A stretch of DNA of 64,000 bases from Novispirillum itersonii subsp. itersonii ATCC 12639 (GTDB lineage Bacteria > Pseudomonadota > Alphaproteobacteria > Rhodospirillales > Rhodospirillaceae), in assembly GCF_000381985.1 (NCBI RefSeq), contig NZ_KB907344.1, positions 124,001 through 188,000 of the forward strand, written 5' to 3'. The position numbers and the translations under genes were made by a program. The notes under the pieces are model-generated. The model saw only the letters and a list, made by a program, of their open reading frames with translations, was not told the DNA's origin and did no database searches. Positions 56,423 to 64,000 of the stretch are shown here, one piece after another. Numbering within the stretch: position 1 is the first letter of the stretch; every line of letters begins with the position of its first letter.

Positions 56423-57112
56423 ATGACCGCTGTTTCTTCCGGGACCGCTGTTTCTTCCGGCGCGTTTGCCACCCATACCTGTGGCGACTATGACGTCTGC
56501 CCGGTGGTGACGGCCCCGCCATACCGTGAAAACAGCTATGTCATCCGCCACCGGCCCAGCGGCAGCATCGCCATCGTTGATCCCGGCGACGGCGCAGAAG
56601 ATATTCTGGCGGCGGCAGAGATGCTGGGCGGGGATGTCCGCGCCATTCTGCTGACCCATGCCCATCCCGATCACATTGCCGGGCTGGAAGCCGTTGCCGC
56701 CGCCACCGGCGCACCGGTGCTGGCCCACGCGGATGAACAGCCGATCATCGACGCCGCCCCGCAGTGGGGCCAGATGCTGCTGGGCCGCCCGCTGGCGGTC
56801 CCCGCCGTGCAGACCTATACCGGGGAACCTGAGCTGACTGCCGTCGGGCAGGCCCGGGCGATCGCAACCCCCGGCCATACACCGGGTGGCGTCTGCTATC
56901 TGTTTGACGGGGTCGCCTTCACCGGGGATAGCCTGTTCATGCGGGGCATCGGCCGCAGCGACTTCCCCGGTGGCAATGGGCCAGCCCTGAACGCCTCGAT
57001 CACACGTTTTCTCGCCATCGTGCCCCCCGGGACCCTGCTGTTTTCCGGTCACGGTCCGGCCTGGCGGGCTGAAGAGGCACGGCGCTGGTGGCAGGCCTCC
57101 GCAGGCCTGTAA
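56423..57112 (+). CDS. MBL-fold hydrolase, glyoxalase II-like
   Basis: A 229-aa metallo-beta-lactamase-fold protein with the full metal site: THAHPDH at about residues 77-83, the His in ATPGHTPGGVCYL, the Asp in FTGDSLFMRGIGRSDFPGG, and the final His in LLFSGHGPAW. The layout matches glyoxalase-II-like hydrolases acting on thioesters such as S-lactoylglutathione. The exact substrate is not certain. The first codons contain an in-frame tandem duplication (TAVSSG-TAVSSG; 18-bp unit GACCGCTGTTTCTTCCGG). It is convergent with the binding-protein gene at 57121. Confidence 0.88.
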   Translation: MTAVSSGTAVSSGAFATHTCGDYDVCPVVTAPPYRENSYVIRHRPSGSIAIVDPGDGAEDILAAAEMLGGDVRAILLTHAHPDHIAGLEAVAAATGAPVLAHADEQPIIDAAPQWGQMLLGRPLAVPAVQTYTGEPELTAVGQARAIATPGHTPGGVCYLFDGVAFTGDSLFMRGIGRSDFPGGNGPALNASITRFLAIVPPGTLLFSGHGPAWRAEEARRWWQASAGL

Positions 57113-57120
57113 ACCCGCCT

Positions 57121-58263
57121 TCAGGGCACCAACGGGATTGTTGAGAGCGTATTGCCGGACATCACGAAAGAATAGGGCTTTCCCGCCGCACCACGGCGGC
57201 GCAACAGATCAAACCGCAGGCGGGGGGATGCTGCCGGATCGAGCCGGGCCTTCCAGTCCGGCAGGGTCTGGCGGGTCAGCGCCCCGAAAACAACGGACTG
57301 TATCGCCCCCCCGACATCGGCAAAATCCAGCCCGTCGGAATGATCGCGCAGCATCACCAACGCTAACGCCCCGGCGAACAGATGGCCGGTCATGGACACC
57401 TCCATCTGGCCTGCGGCAATCGCCGCCTGTGCCGCAGCCCCCCCGTTGAACCCACCGATCAGCACATCCTCGCCCGGTCTCAGGCCACGGTCAGAAACTG
57501 CCGTAACCGCGCCCAGCGCCATCGGATCATTGGCACACCAGATGACATCCACATCCGGGCTACGGCGTAACGCGGCTTCCACCCGCTGCTCGGCCACATC
57601 CTGCCGCCATTCTCCCGGCAGACGGTCCAGCAGCATCACGTCAGGAATTTCGCCCAACGCCCGGTTCAGCCCCCGGGCCCGGTCGCTGGCCGCAGGGGTC
57701 GCCAGAACACCATCAACAGCCAGCAGCCGGATAAACCGCCGCTCCGGGTTCCGGCGGCGGGCGGCGGCAATCAACTGGCTGGCAAGGACAAATCCGGCCT
57801 GCTCGTTATCCGCCAGTAAAGCACCGAGAAAATGCGGACTGGCGGAACGCGGCCCCACCTCCGTCACCGGCATGGCATTCAAAAGCATGAACAGGGGGAC
57901 TCCGGCCGCCTCGGCCAGTTCCGCCACAGCCGGTCCGACCCCTTCCTCATTCACCGCAATCAGATAATCAGGCTTCTGGCGCAGCAGATCAGACGCCTGC
58001 TGTAAATACAGACGGCGGCTGCGCTCTGCAGCTGTCGCCGTCAGTGTGACCCCCAGACGGGGGGCCGCATCAGCCATCAGGCGGCCGACACTGAGCCAGA
58101 AATCCTCATCGCTCCGGCCCGGATTCACAAAACCAACGTGAAGCGGACGGTCCGCAGCCTGCCCCGACCGGGGACGGATACCCCCGGCCAGCACCACAGA
58201 AGCCCCTGCTGCGCCCAGAAAACCCAGCATATGGCGGCGCGTTAACATCATCCGTCCATTCAA
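57121..58263 (-). CDS. periplasmic sugar-type binding protein with Tat-like signal
   Basis: A 380-aa exported protein. The N-terminal TRRHMLGFLGAAGASVVLAGGI looks like a twin-arginine signal. The mature part has the LacI/RbsB-like fold (Peripla_BP_4): HVGFVNPGRSDEDFWLSVGRLMADAAPRLGVTLT, KPDYLIAVNEEGVGPAVAELAEAAGVPLFMLLNAM, DVDVIWCANDPMALGAVTAVSDRGLRPGEDVLIGGFN. No transporter subunits lie beside it, so it may be an orphan binding protein serving a sensor. The ATG at 58263 is used; in-frame ATGs at 58251 and 58248 are alternatives. Confidence 0.82.
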   Translation of the reverse strand: MNGRMMLTRRHMLGFLGAAGASVVLAGGIRPRSGQAADRPLHVGFVNPGRSDEDFWLSVGRLMADAAPRLGVTLTATAAERSRRLYLQQASDLLRQKPDYLIAVNEEGVGPAVAELAEAAGVPLFMLLNAMPVTEVGPRSASPHFLGALLADNEQAGFVLASQLIAAARRRNPERRFIRLLAVDGVLATPAASDRARGLNRALGEIPDVMLLDRLPGEWRQDVAEQRVEAALRRSPDVDVIWCANDPMALGAVTAVSDRGLRPGEDVLIGGFNGGAAAQAAIAAGQMEVSMTGHLFAGALALVMLRDHSDGLDFADVGGAIQSVVFGALTRQTLPDWKARLDPAASPRLRFDLLRRRGAAGKPYSFVMSGNTLSTIPLVP

Positions 58264-58332
58264 TCATTCTAATCTTGGGCGCCACCATAGCGGATGATGC
58301 CGGTGACAGCCATGCCTTTACTGCATGCCCGT

Positions 58333-59049
58333 TCACCCCTGACGGGCCAGCCCCAGAAACCGCTCCGCCACAGTCAGATCCGCCAGCAGCGCATCCCGGC
58401 GGTCCTGCGCTTCCCAGTCCTCGCCCCACAGCTCAGCCTGAAACAGCTCTTCCAGCAGGGCGGTGCGGAAAATCAGGGCCGCATCACCGTATCCGGTCAC
58501 AAACGCCAGAGCGGCGCACCACGATCCGACCGCCCCGGCCACCACCTGAAACGCGGTCAGCGAGGGGTCATCCATCGCTTCCAGCGCCTGCCGCAGGGCG
58601 GTATGGACCTGCACCGGCTGATCCTGTGGCATCAGACCGGATGTCACCTGCAACAGAACGGCCAGACGGGTTTCCACCCAGTTGCGGACCGGGGCCCACT
58701 CTGCCTGCTGACGGGCCACCAGATCAGCTGGCTCCGTTACCTCATAACACAGGGTATCGGCATCAACGTAGCGCAGCAGCTCGTCAATAATCGCTGCCCG
58801 TTGCCCGCCGATCCGCTCGATCATGGTGTTGACGAGCTGGGTCATCGGCATCCGCGACGGATCAACCTCTTTCTCCACCGCCGCCCACTCGGCGGCCACG
58901 GCGTCGGCCAGCCCCTGCGATGCCACCGCCAGATCATGCTTACCCGGTGTCTTCAGACGACGACCGTCCAGCTCCACCGCATAGTGGCCGGGGACAGCCT
59001 CAACAACCCTGACCTCTTTCCAGAACCGGCGCGGATGTTGCGATGCCAT
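58333..59049 (-). CDS. ATP12-type F1-ATPase assembly chaperone
   Basis: ATP12 proteins bind the alpha subunit of F1 and help assemble the ATP synthase; they are found in alphaproteobacteria and mitochondria. The 238-aa protein has RFWKEVRVVEAVPGHYAVELDGRRLKTPGKHDLAV at the N-terminus, then AVAAEWAAVEKEVDPSRMPMTQLVNTMIERI, DADTLCYEV and WAPVRNWVETRL, all characteristic. The ATG at 59049 (MASQHPRRFWKEV) has GGAGAGACG upstream. The 38-residue extension in frame overlaps the terminator at 59133-59161 and is rejected. Confidence 0.94.
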   Translation of the reverse strand: MASQHPRRFWKEVRVVEAVPGHYAVELDGRRLKTPGKHDLAVASQGLADAVAAEWAAVEKEVDPSRMPMTQLVNTMIERIGGQRAAIIDELLRYVDADTLCYEVTEPADLVARQQAEWAPVRNWVETRLAVLLQVTSGLMPQDQPVQVHTALRQALEAMDDPSLTAFQVVAGAVGSWCAALAFVTGYGDAALIFRTALLEELFQAELWGEDWEAQDRRDALLADLTVAERFLGLARQG

Positions 59050-59125
59050 CTTTCGTCTCTCCGTCAAACTCTTATCGGGCAAAACCACTTCTGCCCGCAT
59101 CCCGGGGACAAACCCCGGCGCAGAC

Positions 59126-59161
59126 AAAAAAAGACCCGGGCAGAACAGCCCTGCCCGGGTC
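59126..59161 (-). terminator. Rho-independent terminator after the AsmA gene
   Basis: GACCCGGGCAG (59133-59143) and CTGCCCGGGTC (59151-59161) form a perfect 11-bp stem. On the minus strand it is followed by seven T (A at 59126-59132 on the + strand), so it ends the AsmA transcript before the ATP12 gene. Confidence 0.9.
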
Positions 59162-59200
59162 ATGATCCTCTGCTGAACCGGGGGACTCCCCCGGCTCTCC

Positions 59201-61354
59201 TCAGTTGGACTTCAGCAGACCGCCAATCCCGTTCAGGACGCCCGCAGGCCCTGTCGGGGCCTGTTTAGCCGGTTGCGTCCCGCTCTGGGAAGAAGAATTC
59301 TGCGTACCCCCCTTGGCCTTTTCGCCACGGGCCGTCGCGCAGGGGGTGGTGTCAGCGGTGGCCCCGCCGATCAGCGCCCCGACCACCGTTGACAGACCGC
59401 CGGTGGCAGCCGCAGCCCCGACAGAGGCCACTGCCCCGACCGCCGCCATGGCATCAATCCCGACCCGGGGCTGCCCCAGCGTGCCCTGCAGACGCAGCAG
59501 TTCCGCCAGCTTCCCGGCGCTCAGCCCGGTCCCGCTTTTGGTATAAGGCTGCACGCCGACATCCAGCCCTTCGGTCGCCAGATTCAGCGACCCGCTGGAC
59601 ACCAGATTCATCCGGGTGGTTTCAAAGGCAATCTGTTTGTTCCAGTCCATCAGCCCTTTGGTGGATTTCAGGTGGATTTCACCGCAGGCCAGTTCGGTAT
59701 ACGGCGGACGCTGACTGCTCGGGTCCAGCGCCTCACCGATCTGGGCGAAGATGTCACCGCCGATCCAGTCGATCACCGAATTATGGATCCGGCCCTGCCC
59801 CATGGAGATGGTGACGGCCCCATCCAGCGAGGCCAGCAGCGCCGCCACCGATGCCCCGTGCCCTTTGGCCGAGATGGTGCCGCTGGTCGGCACCGCCGAG
59901 AGCAGATCCGGCTTCCCGGCCTGCTCAAACAAGCGGCCAAGCACAACCTTATCCAGCTTCACATCCGCGGTCAGCGCCGCAATACCGGCTGTTCCGGCCG
60001 GGGCTGCGGTCATGTCCAGCGTCACCGCGACAAGGCCTTCGCCGATTTTGGCCTGCGCCGGGGTCAGCTTCAGGCGGCCATTGTCCAAGGCCGCCTGTAC
60101 TGCCACCGCCTCCAGAACCATACTGTTCGGCAGGGTCAGTCTGGCCACCTGCACGTCAGCCTTCGCATCAACACTGCGCAGGGCATCAAGATGCAGCGGA
60201 TCAGACGGCAGAACCTTTTTGGCCTGTCCCCCTGCCGGGGTGGACGGCTGCGACGGCTTCGCCCCTTTGGCCGGGGCGGATGGCAGAACGGTTTCAGTCG
60301 CCCCGAACCATTCCCGCAAATCCACCGCCGGGGACTTGAGCGCCGCATCAACCTTCGGACGCGGCCCTGCGGTATTGACCGCCACCGATCCGGTCAGCGC
60401 CGTTTTCGCGACAACCGCTTCCAGAGCACTGATTTTCCACGCCGCACCGCCACCGGAGAGATCCCCCGACAGCGTGACCGGGGGCACACCCTCAGCCGGG
60501 ACCAGCCCCTTCAGACCGGCATAGCTATCCGCCTTGACGCTGATCTTCAGCGCCACCCCCTGCACCGCCTTCGGGTCCTTAATCTGCCCGGCGGCAGACA
60601 GGGCAACCCCACCGAAATCGCCTTTCAGGTCAACCGGGAACGGGGCAGACGCCGGGCCCAGCAGCGCCTGAAGCGGGCCAAGCTTGCCAGCAATCTGATA
60701 TGGGATCGCGTTGTAAGCCCCTTTGACCGACAGGGTCAGCGGATCAGACGGAGACGGCGCAGACAGGGTCAGCGCATCAAAGTCAAAAGTGGTGGTGGTG
60801 CCTTTGGCGGCATCCTTCAGAGTAATATGCGCTTTTTCGATATCCAGCGCCCCGATGAAGGGCACAGACGCCCCGCCGGATCCGGCGGGGGCGGCCGGGG
60901 CCGACGCAGCGGGGGCCGGAGCGGATGCCGTGCTCGGGGCCGGGGCAACCGCCGGAAGTTCCGGCGTCATCTCCCAGTTCCCGGTCCCCTTTTTATCCGT
61001 TTCCAGCAGGATATCGGGCTTGACCAGCACAACACGGGTCAGGCGGATATCACCGCGCAGGGCGGGCAGCAGCTCAATCGCCGCCTCAACCCGCTCAACC
61101 GACACCATATCAGGGCGGCTGCCCCAGCTGGCATTGGTCAGACGCGCTTTGTTGACGATCAGCTTCGGGGTCAGGCCCAGCGACAGGCTGAGGTCACCTT
61201 CCAGAACCAGCTTGCGGCCGGTCAGGCGTTGCACCTCCTCCTGGATGGTGCCCTTGTAGCGGTTGACATCCAGTGTCAGCAGGATGGCAACGGCGGCCAG
61301 CACCAAGGCGACGAGCAGCCCTCCCAGCGCCTTGATCATGGTCATCGGACGCAT
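59201..61354 (-). CDS. AsmA family protein
   Basis: A 717-aa inner-membrane-anchored periplasmic protein of the AsmA family. It has one N-terminal span (about residues 7-27) followed by the AsmA N-terminal domain: LDVNRYKGTIQEEVQRLTGRKLVLEGDLSLSLGLTPKLIVNKARLTNASWGSRPDMVSVERVEAAIELLPAL. A long beta-rich region with low-complexity Ala/Pro linkers (about 140-165 and 365-385) follows. The C-terminal AsmA_2 domain has ISAKGHGASVAALLASLDGAVTISMGQGRIHNSVIDWIGGDI and ELACGEIHLKSTKGLMDWNKQIAFETTRMNLVSSGSLNLATEGLDV. AsmA-like proteins are thought to help move phospholipids to the outer membrane. GAAGGGG precedes the ATG. Confidence 0.93.
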   Translation of the reverse strand: MRPMTMIKALGGLLVALVLAAVAILLTLDVNRYKGTIQEEVQRLTGRKLVLEGDLSLSLGLTPKLIVNKARLTNASWGSRPDMVSVERVEAAIELLPALRGDIRLTRVVLVKPDILLETDKKGTGNWEMTPELPAVAPAPSTASAPAPAASAPAAPAGSGGASVPFIGALDIEKAHITLKDAAKGTTTTFDFDALTLSAPSPSDPLTLSVKGAYNAIPYQIAGKLGPLQALLGPASAPFPVDLKGDFGGVALSAAGQIKDPKAVQGVALKISVKADSYAGLKGLVPAEGVPPVTLSGDLSGGGAAWKISALEAVVAKTALTGSVAVNTAGPRPKVDAALKSPAVDLREWFGATETVLPSAPAKGAKPSQPSTPAGGQAKKVLPSDPLHLDALRSVDAKADVQVARLTLPNSMVLEAVAVQAALDNGRLKLTPAQAKIGEGLVAVTLDMTAAPAGTAGIAALTADVKLDKVVLGRLFEQAGKPDLLSAVPTSGTISAKGHGASVAALLASLDGAVTISMGQGRIHNSVIDWIGGDIFAQIGEALDPSSQRPPYTELACGEIHLKSTKGLMDWNKQIAFETTRMNLVSSGSLNLATEGLDVGVQPYTKSGTGLSAGKLAELLRLQGTLGQPRVGIDAMAAVGAVASVGAAAATGGLSTVVGALIGGATADTTPCATARGEKAKGGTQNSSSQSGTQPAKQAPTGPAGVLNGIGGLLKSN

Positions 61355-61571
61355 GTCTGATCCCCTTCTTTTTCCGACAGAACCCAGAACATTCAGCCTT
61401 TATCTTATAGCAACCACCCGGGATTGCGACCCCTCCGCCGTCACAGACACCCAAATATTGCCATGGCAGACATAGATCTGGCCGGAAAAGCAGCAGAAAT
61501 TTCCGTTGCTTCACCGGGATGGCGGGCGCAGTCTGCCTGTTCGATGGATGGTGTGTATGAGGGGTAAAGCG

Positions 61572-64000
61572 ATGCAGCGGCTTATTCTGGCAGTGGCCAC
61601 GGCAATCACCATCGGGGCCGGGGTGGCCGGATATTACGGGGCACCACAGCCAAAGCCTGTCTTGCCGCCCGCAGTCTCTGCCCCGGCAACGGCCACGACG
61701 CAGACAGCCAGACCGCAGACAGCCCCTGCCGCCCCGGCAGGAAAAGAGGTCAGCCCGACCGGCACCGCCGTCGCGGTCGAGGCAGAGGCAATCCCCCCCG
61801 GCGAACTGCGCTATCGCCGCACCCTGGTGGAAACCGGTGCCGACAGCGCCGAAGCCTGCCTGATCTTTTCCGCCCCGCTCGATGCCAGCGGGGTCACCCG
61901 CTATACCGATTACATCAGCCTGCCGCAGGGCGTCCGCCCGGTGATCCGGGTTGACGGCAGCCGCCTGTGCCTGTCCGGGCTACGGTTCGGCACAGAATAC
62001 ACGCTGGATCTGAAAGCAGGCCTGCCCGGTGCGAAGGGCGAGAAACTGGCCGAAGGCGCCGCCATCCCTGTCAGCTTCGGGGACCGCCCCGCCTCCGTCG
62101 CGCTGGGGTCCGGCTTCATTCTGCCGCGGGAAACCGCCGATGGCCTGCCGGTCACCACGGTGAATGTTGATACCCTTGCCATCAAGGTGATCCGCATCGG
62201 CGACCGCCTGCTGTCACAGATGCGCAGCGAGCTGATCGATGAGCGGACCGCGTGGTCGTATGCCATCAGCGAATTTGAAAATGATACCGGGCGTCTGGTC
62301 TGGAAAGGCACGATGCCGGTCAAGGGGCCGCGCAACACCGCCGTCACCAGCCTGTTTCCGCTGTCTGAGGTGATCGGGAAGGCGGAGCCGGGGGCCTACA
62401 TCGTTCTTGCCGCCAACGCGGCGCAGGACAAGGGTGATGATGATGAAGACTATTATGGCTCCCGCAAGGTGATGCAATGGGTGGTGCAGTCTGACCTTGG
62501 CATCACCACCTTTGCCGGGGCCGATGGCCTGACCCTGACCGTCCGCTCCCTTGGTTCGGCCAAACCCGCCGCAGGTGTGCGCCTGACCCTGATCGCCCGC
62601 AACAATGACGAACTGGGCACCGTCACCACCGATACCGACGGCAAGGCCCAGTTCTCCGCCGGGCTGATGCGCGGCGAAGGCGGTATTCATCCGGTGATGG
62701 TCATGGCCTATGGTCCGGATGGGGATTTCACCTTCCTTGACCTGCGCCGCCCGGCCTTTGACCTGTCTGACCGTGGGGTTGACGGGCGTGACCCGTCCGG
62801 GCCGGTTGATGCCTTCCTCTATACCGACCGTGGCATTTACCGACCGGGGGAAACCGTACAGCTGGTGACCCTGCTGCGTGACCCCGACGTACAGGCGCTG
62901 GAAGGCCGCAGCGCGGTCATCAAGGTGATGCGCCCTGACGGTAAGGAATACCGCCGCTATACCATCAGCGATCAAGGCCGGGGGGGATCGCATCTGTCCG
63001 TGCCGCTGCCCGCCAGCGCCAGCCGGGGCCTGTGGGAGGCGGTGGCAACCGTTGATCCCGATGGCCCGGCCGTCGGACGGGTCAGCTTTGACGTGCAGGA
63101 CTTTGTGCCGCAGCGTCTGGGACTGACCATCGGCGACCGGCCTGCCGTCCTGCGCCCCGGGGATACCCTGTCGATCCCGGTTGAGGCCCGGTTCCTGTAC
63201 GGGGCCGTTGCCTCGGCCCTTGGCGGCGAAGGCGACCTGACGCTGGAGCCCGACCCGAACCCATACCCCCGCCACAAAGGTTTCCGCTGGGGCCTGCCAG
63301 ACGAACCGTTTGAGGGGGGCACCACCGACCTGAGCGTCGCCGAAACCGACGAGGCGGGCCGGACCGCCATCACCGGGACGGTGCCGCAGGCCATCACCTC
63401 CACCCGTCCCCTGCGGGCGGATATCCGCGTTGCCATCCGCGAACCCGGTGGCCGCCCGACCGCCGATCACATCTTCCTGCCTGTCGCCCTGCGCCCGTTC
63501 AGCATCGGCATCCGCCCGCACTTTGACGGCAGCGTCGGCGAGGGGCAGGATGCCGCCTTTGACGTCATTACCGTCAATGAAACCGGGGATCCGGTGGCGG
63601 TCCCCTCGCTGAAATACAAAGTGCTGCGCGACCGCTCCACCTGGCAGTGGTTCCGGCGGGATAACCGCTGGATGTATGAGCGGATCGAGCGGGAGCAGGA
63701 AATCGCCTCCGGCACTCTCAGCGTCGGCACCGATGCCCCGGCAATCCTGAAACAGGCCGTGCAGTGGGGTGGCTATCGCCTACTGATCAGTGACGAGGCC
63801 AGCGGGGCTGTCACCTCCGTCCGCTTTACCGGCGGTTGGTACGGCATCTCGGAGGCCGATCGCCCCGACCGGCTGAAAGTGGCAATCAGCAGTCCCGCTC
63901 ATGCGGTGGGCGAGACTGTGCGCCTGCGCATCGACTCCGACTTTTCCGGGGAAGCGCAGGTGGTGATCGCCAACGAGAAGGTACAGGAAACCCGGACTGT
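61572..64000 (+). CDS. alpha-2-macroglobulin family protein, 5' part
   Basis: The gene starts at ATG 61572 (MQRLILAVATAITIGAGVAGYYG) with GAGGGG 9 bp upstream and is open to the window end, giving 809 codons of an expected 1600-1700. An N-terminal membrane-anchor or signal sequence lacks a lipobox Cys. An Ala/Pro/Thr-rich linker (about 25-65) follows, then macroglobulin domains: DAFLYTDRGIYRPGETVQLVTLLRD, the MG2 signature, starts near residue 412. Bacterial alpha-2-macroglobulins are periplasmic protease traps, often partnered with PbpC. The thioester and bait regions would lie beyond the window, so neither can be judged. Divergent from the AsmA gene. Confidence 0.92.
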   Translation, partial: MQRLILAVATAITIGAGVAGYYGAPQPKPVLPPAVSAPATATTQTARPQTAPAAPAGKEVSPTGTAVAVEAEAIPPGELRYRRTLVETGADSAEACLIFSAPLDASGVTRYTDYISLPQGVRPVIRVDGSRLCLSGLRFGTEYTLDLKAGLPGAKGEKLAEGAAIPVSFGDRPASVALGSGFILPRETADGLPVTTVNVDTLAIKVIRIGDRLLSQMRSELIDERTAWSYAISEFENDTGRLVWKGTMPVKGPRNTAVTSLFPLSEVIGKAEPGAYIVLAANAAQDKGDDDEDYYGSRKVMQWVVQSDLGITTFAGADGLTLTVRSLGSAKPAAGVRLTLIARNNDELGTVTTDTDGKAQFSAGLMRGEGGIHPVMVMAYGPDGDFTFLDLRRPAFDLSDRGVDGRDPSGPVDAFLYTDRGIYRPGETVQLVTLLRDPDVQALEGRSAVIKVMRPDGKEYRRYTISDQGRGGSHLSVPLPASASRGLWEAVATVDPDGPAVGRVSFDVQDFVPQRLGLTIGDRPAVLRPGDTLSIPVEARFLYGAVASALGGEGDLTLEPDPNPYPRHKGFRWGLPDEPFEGGTTDLSVAETDEAGRTAITGTVPQAITSTRPLRADIRVAIREPGGRPTADHIFLPVALRPFSIGIRPHFDGSVGEGQDAAFDVITVNETGDPVAVPSLKYKVLRDRSTWQWFRRDNRWMYERIEREQEIASGTLSVGTDAPAILKQAVQWGGYRLLISDEASGAVTSVRFTGGWYGISEADRPDRLKVAISSPAHAVGETVRLRIDSDFSGEAQVVIANEKVQETRT

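Noticed and set aside
59672-61360. 562-codon + strand frame opposite the AsmA gene
   Set aside because: It is antisense to a clear AsmA protein, rich in Arg, Gly, Gln and His as expected from a GC-rich shadow frame, and has no domain.
62214-63521. 435-codon minus frame opposite the alpha-2-macroglobulin gene
   Set aside because: The + strand carries the macroglobulin signature YRPGETV in the same stretch, so this is a shadow.

Overview
This window is GC-rich, gene-dense bacterial chromosome. The gene content fits a motile, respiring alphaproteobacterium, probably of the Rhodospirillales type. It has COX15-type heme A synthase, an ATP12 F1-ATPase chaperone, PleC/PdhS-like multi-PAS kinases, CheZ-like phosphatases, two chemoreceptors, B12 biosynthesis and an Anbu operon. 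The order assignment is inference from content. I saw no rRNA, tRNA, insertion sequence, prophage or CRISPR array.

Layout. 1-6.1 kb: an unknown protein, mutS, a small unknown gene divergent from an AraC regulator, and a glycine-rich membrane protein. 6.2-10.9 kb: malic enzyme (maeB), phoR and phoU. 10.9-14.4 kb: a cobalamin riboswitch followed by cobH, cobI and a CbiG-CobJ fusion; the matching cbiD lies alone at 48.5 kb. 14.4-18 kb: an MBOAT/SGNH O-acyltransferase pair and a periplasmic binding protein. 18.2-23.5 kb: a metallo-hydrolase with an altered metal motif, then the four-gene Anbu operon (ATP-grasp, alpha-E, transglutaminase, Anbu protease). 23.6-28.4 kb: a peptide/metal-chelate ABC importer preceded by a Zur-like palindrome.

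28.6-42.5 kb is largely signalling: two chemoreceptors, a multi-PAS kinase, CheZ, a cytidylate-kinase-like protein, heme A synthase and a translationally coupled second multi-PAS kinase. 42.6-48.4 kb holds two MFS transporters, two LysR regulators, a DsbA-like oxidoreductase and a glutathione transferase. 48.5-50.6 kb: cbiD and a second CheZ-like protein.

50.8-56 kb is the most unusual region. On the minus strand lie an XRE/short-chain-acyl-CoA-type regulator, a stand-alone receiver protein, a 20-G tract, a small membrane protein, and a PutP-symporter histidine kinase whose frame is broken at a run of eight G. The XRE regulator carries an inserted segment nearly half identical to the phospho-acceptor (DHp) region of that neighbouring kinase, including the histidine. 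This suggests, as inference, that kinase and transcription factor dock on the same receiver protein. 56.4-64 kb: a glyoxalase-II-like hydrolase, a Tat-type binding protein, ATP12, AsmA, and the start of an alpha-2-macroglobulin gene that runs off the window.

Start codons were chosen from ribosome-binding sites and family N-termini. Function calls rest on motifs read by eye; no database search was run.
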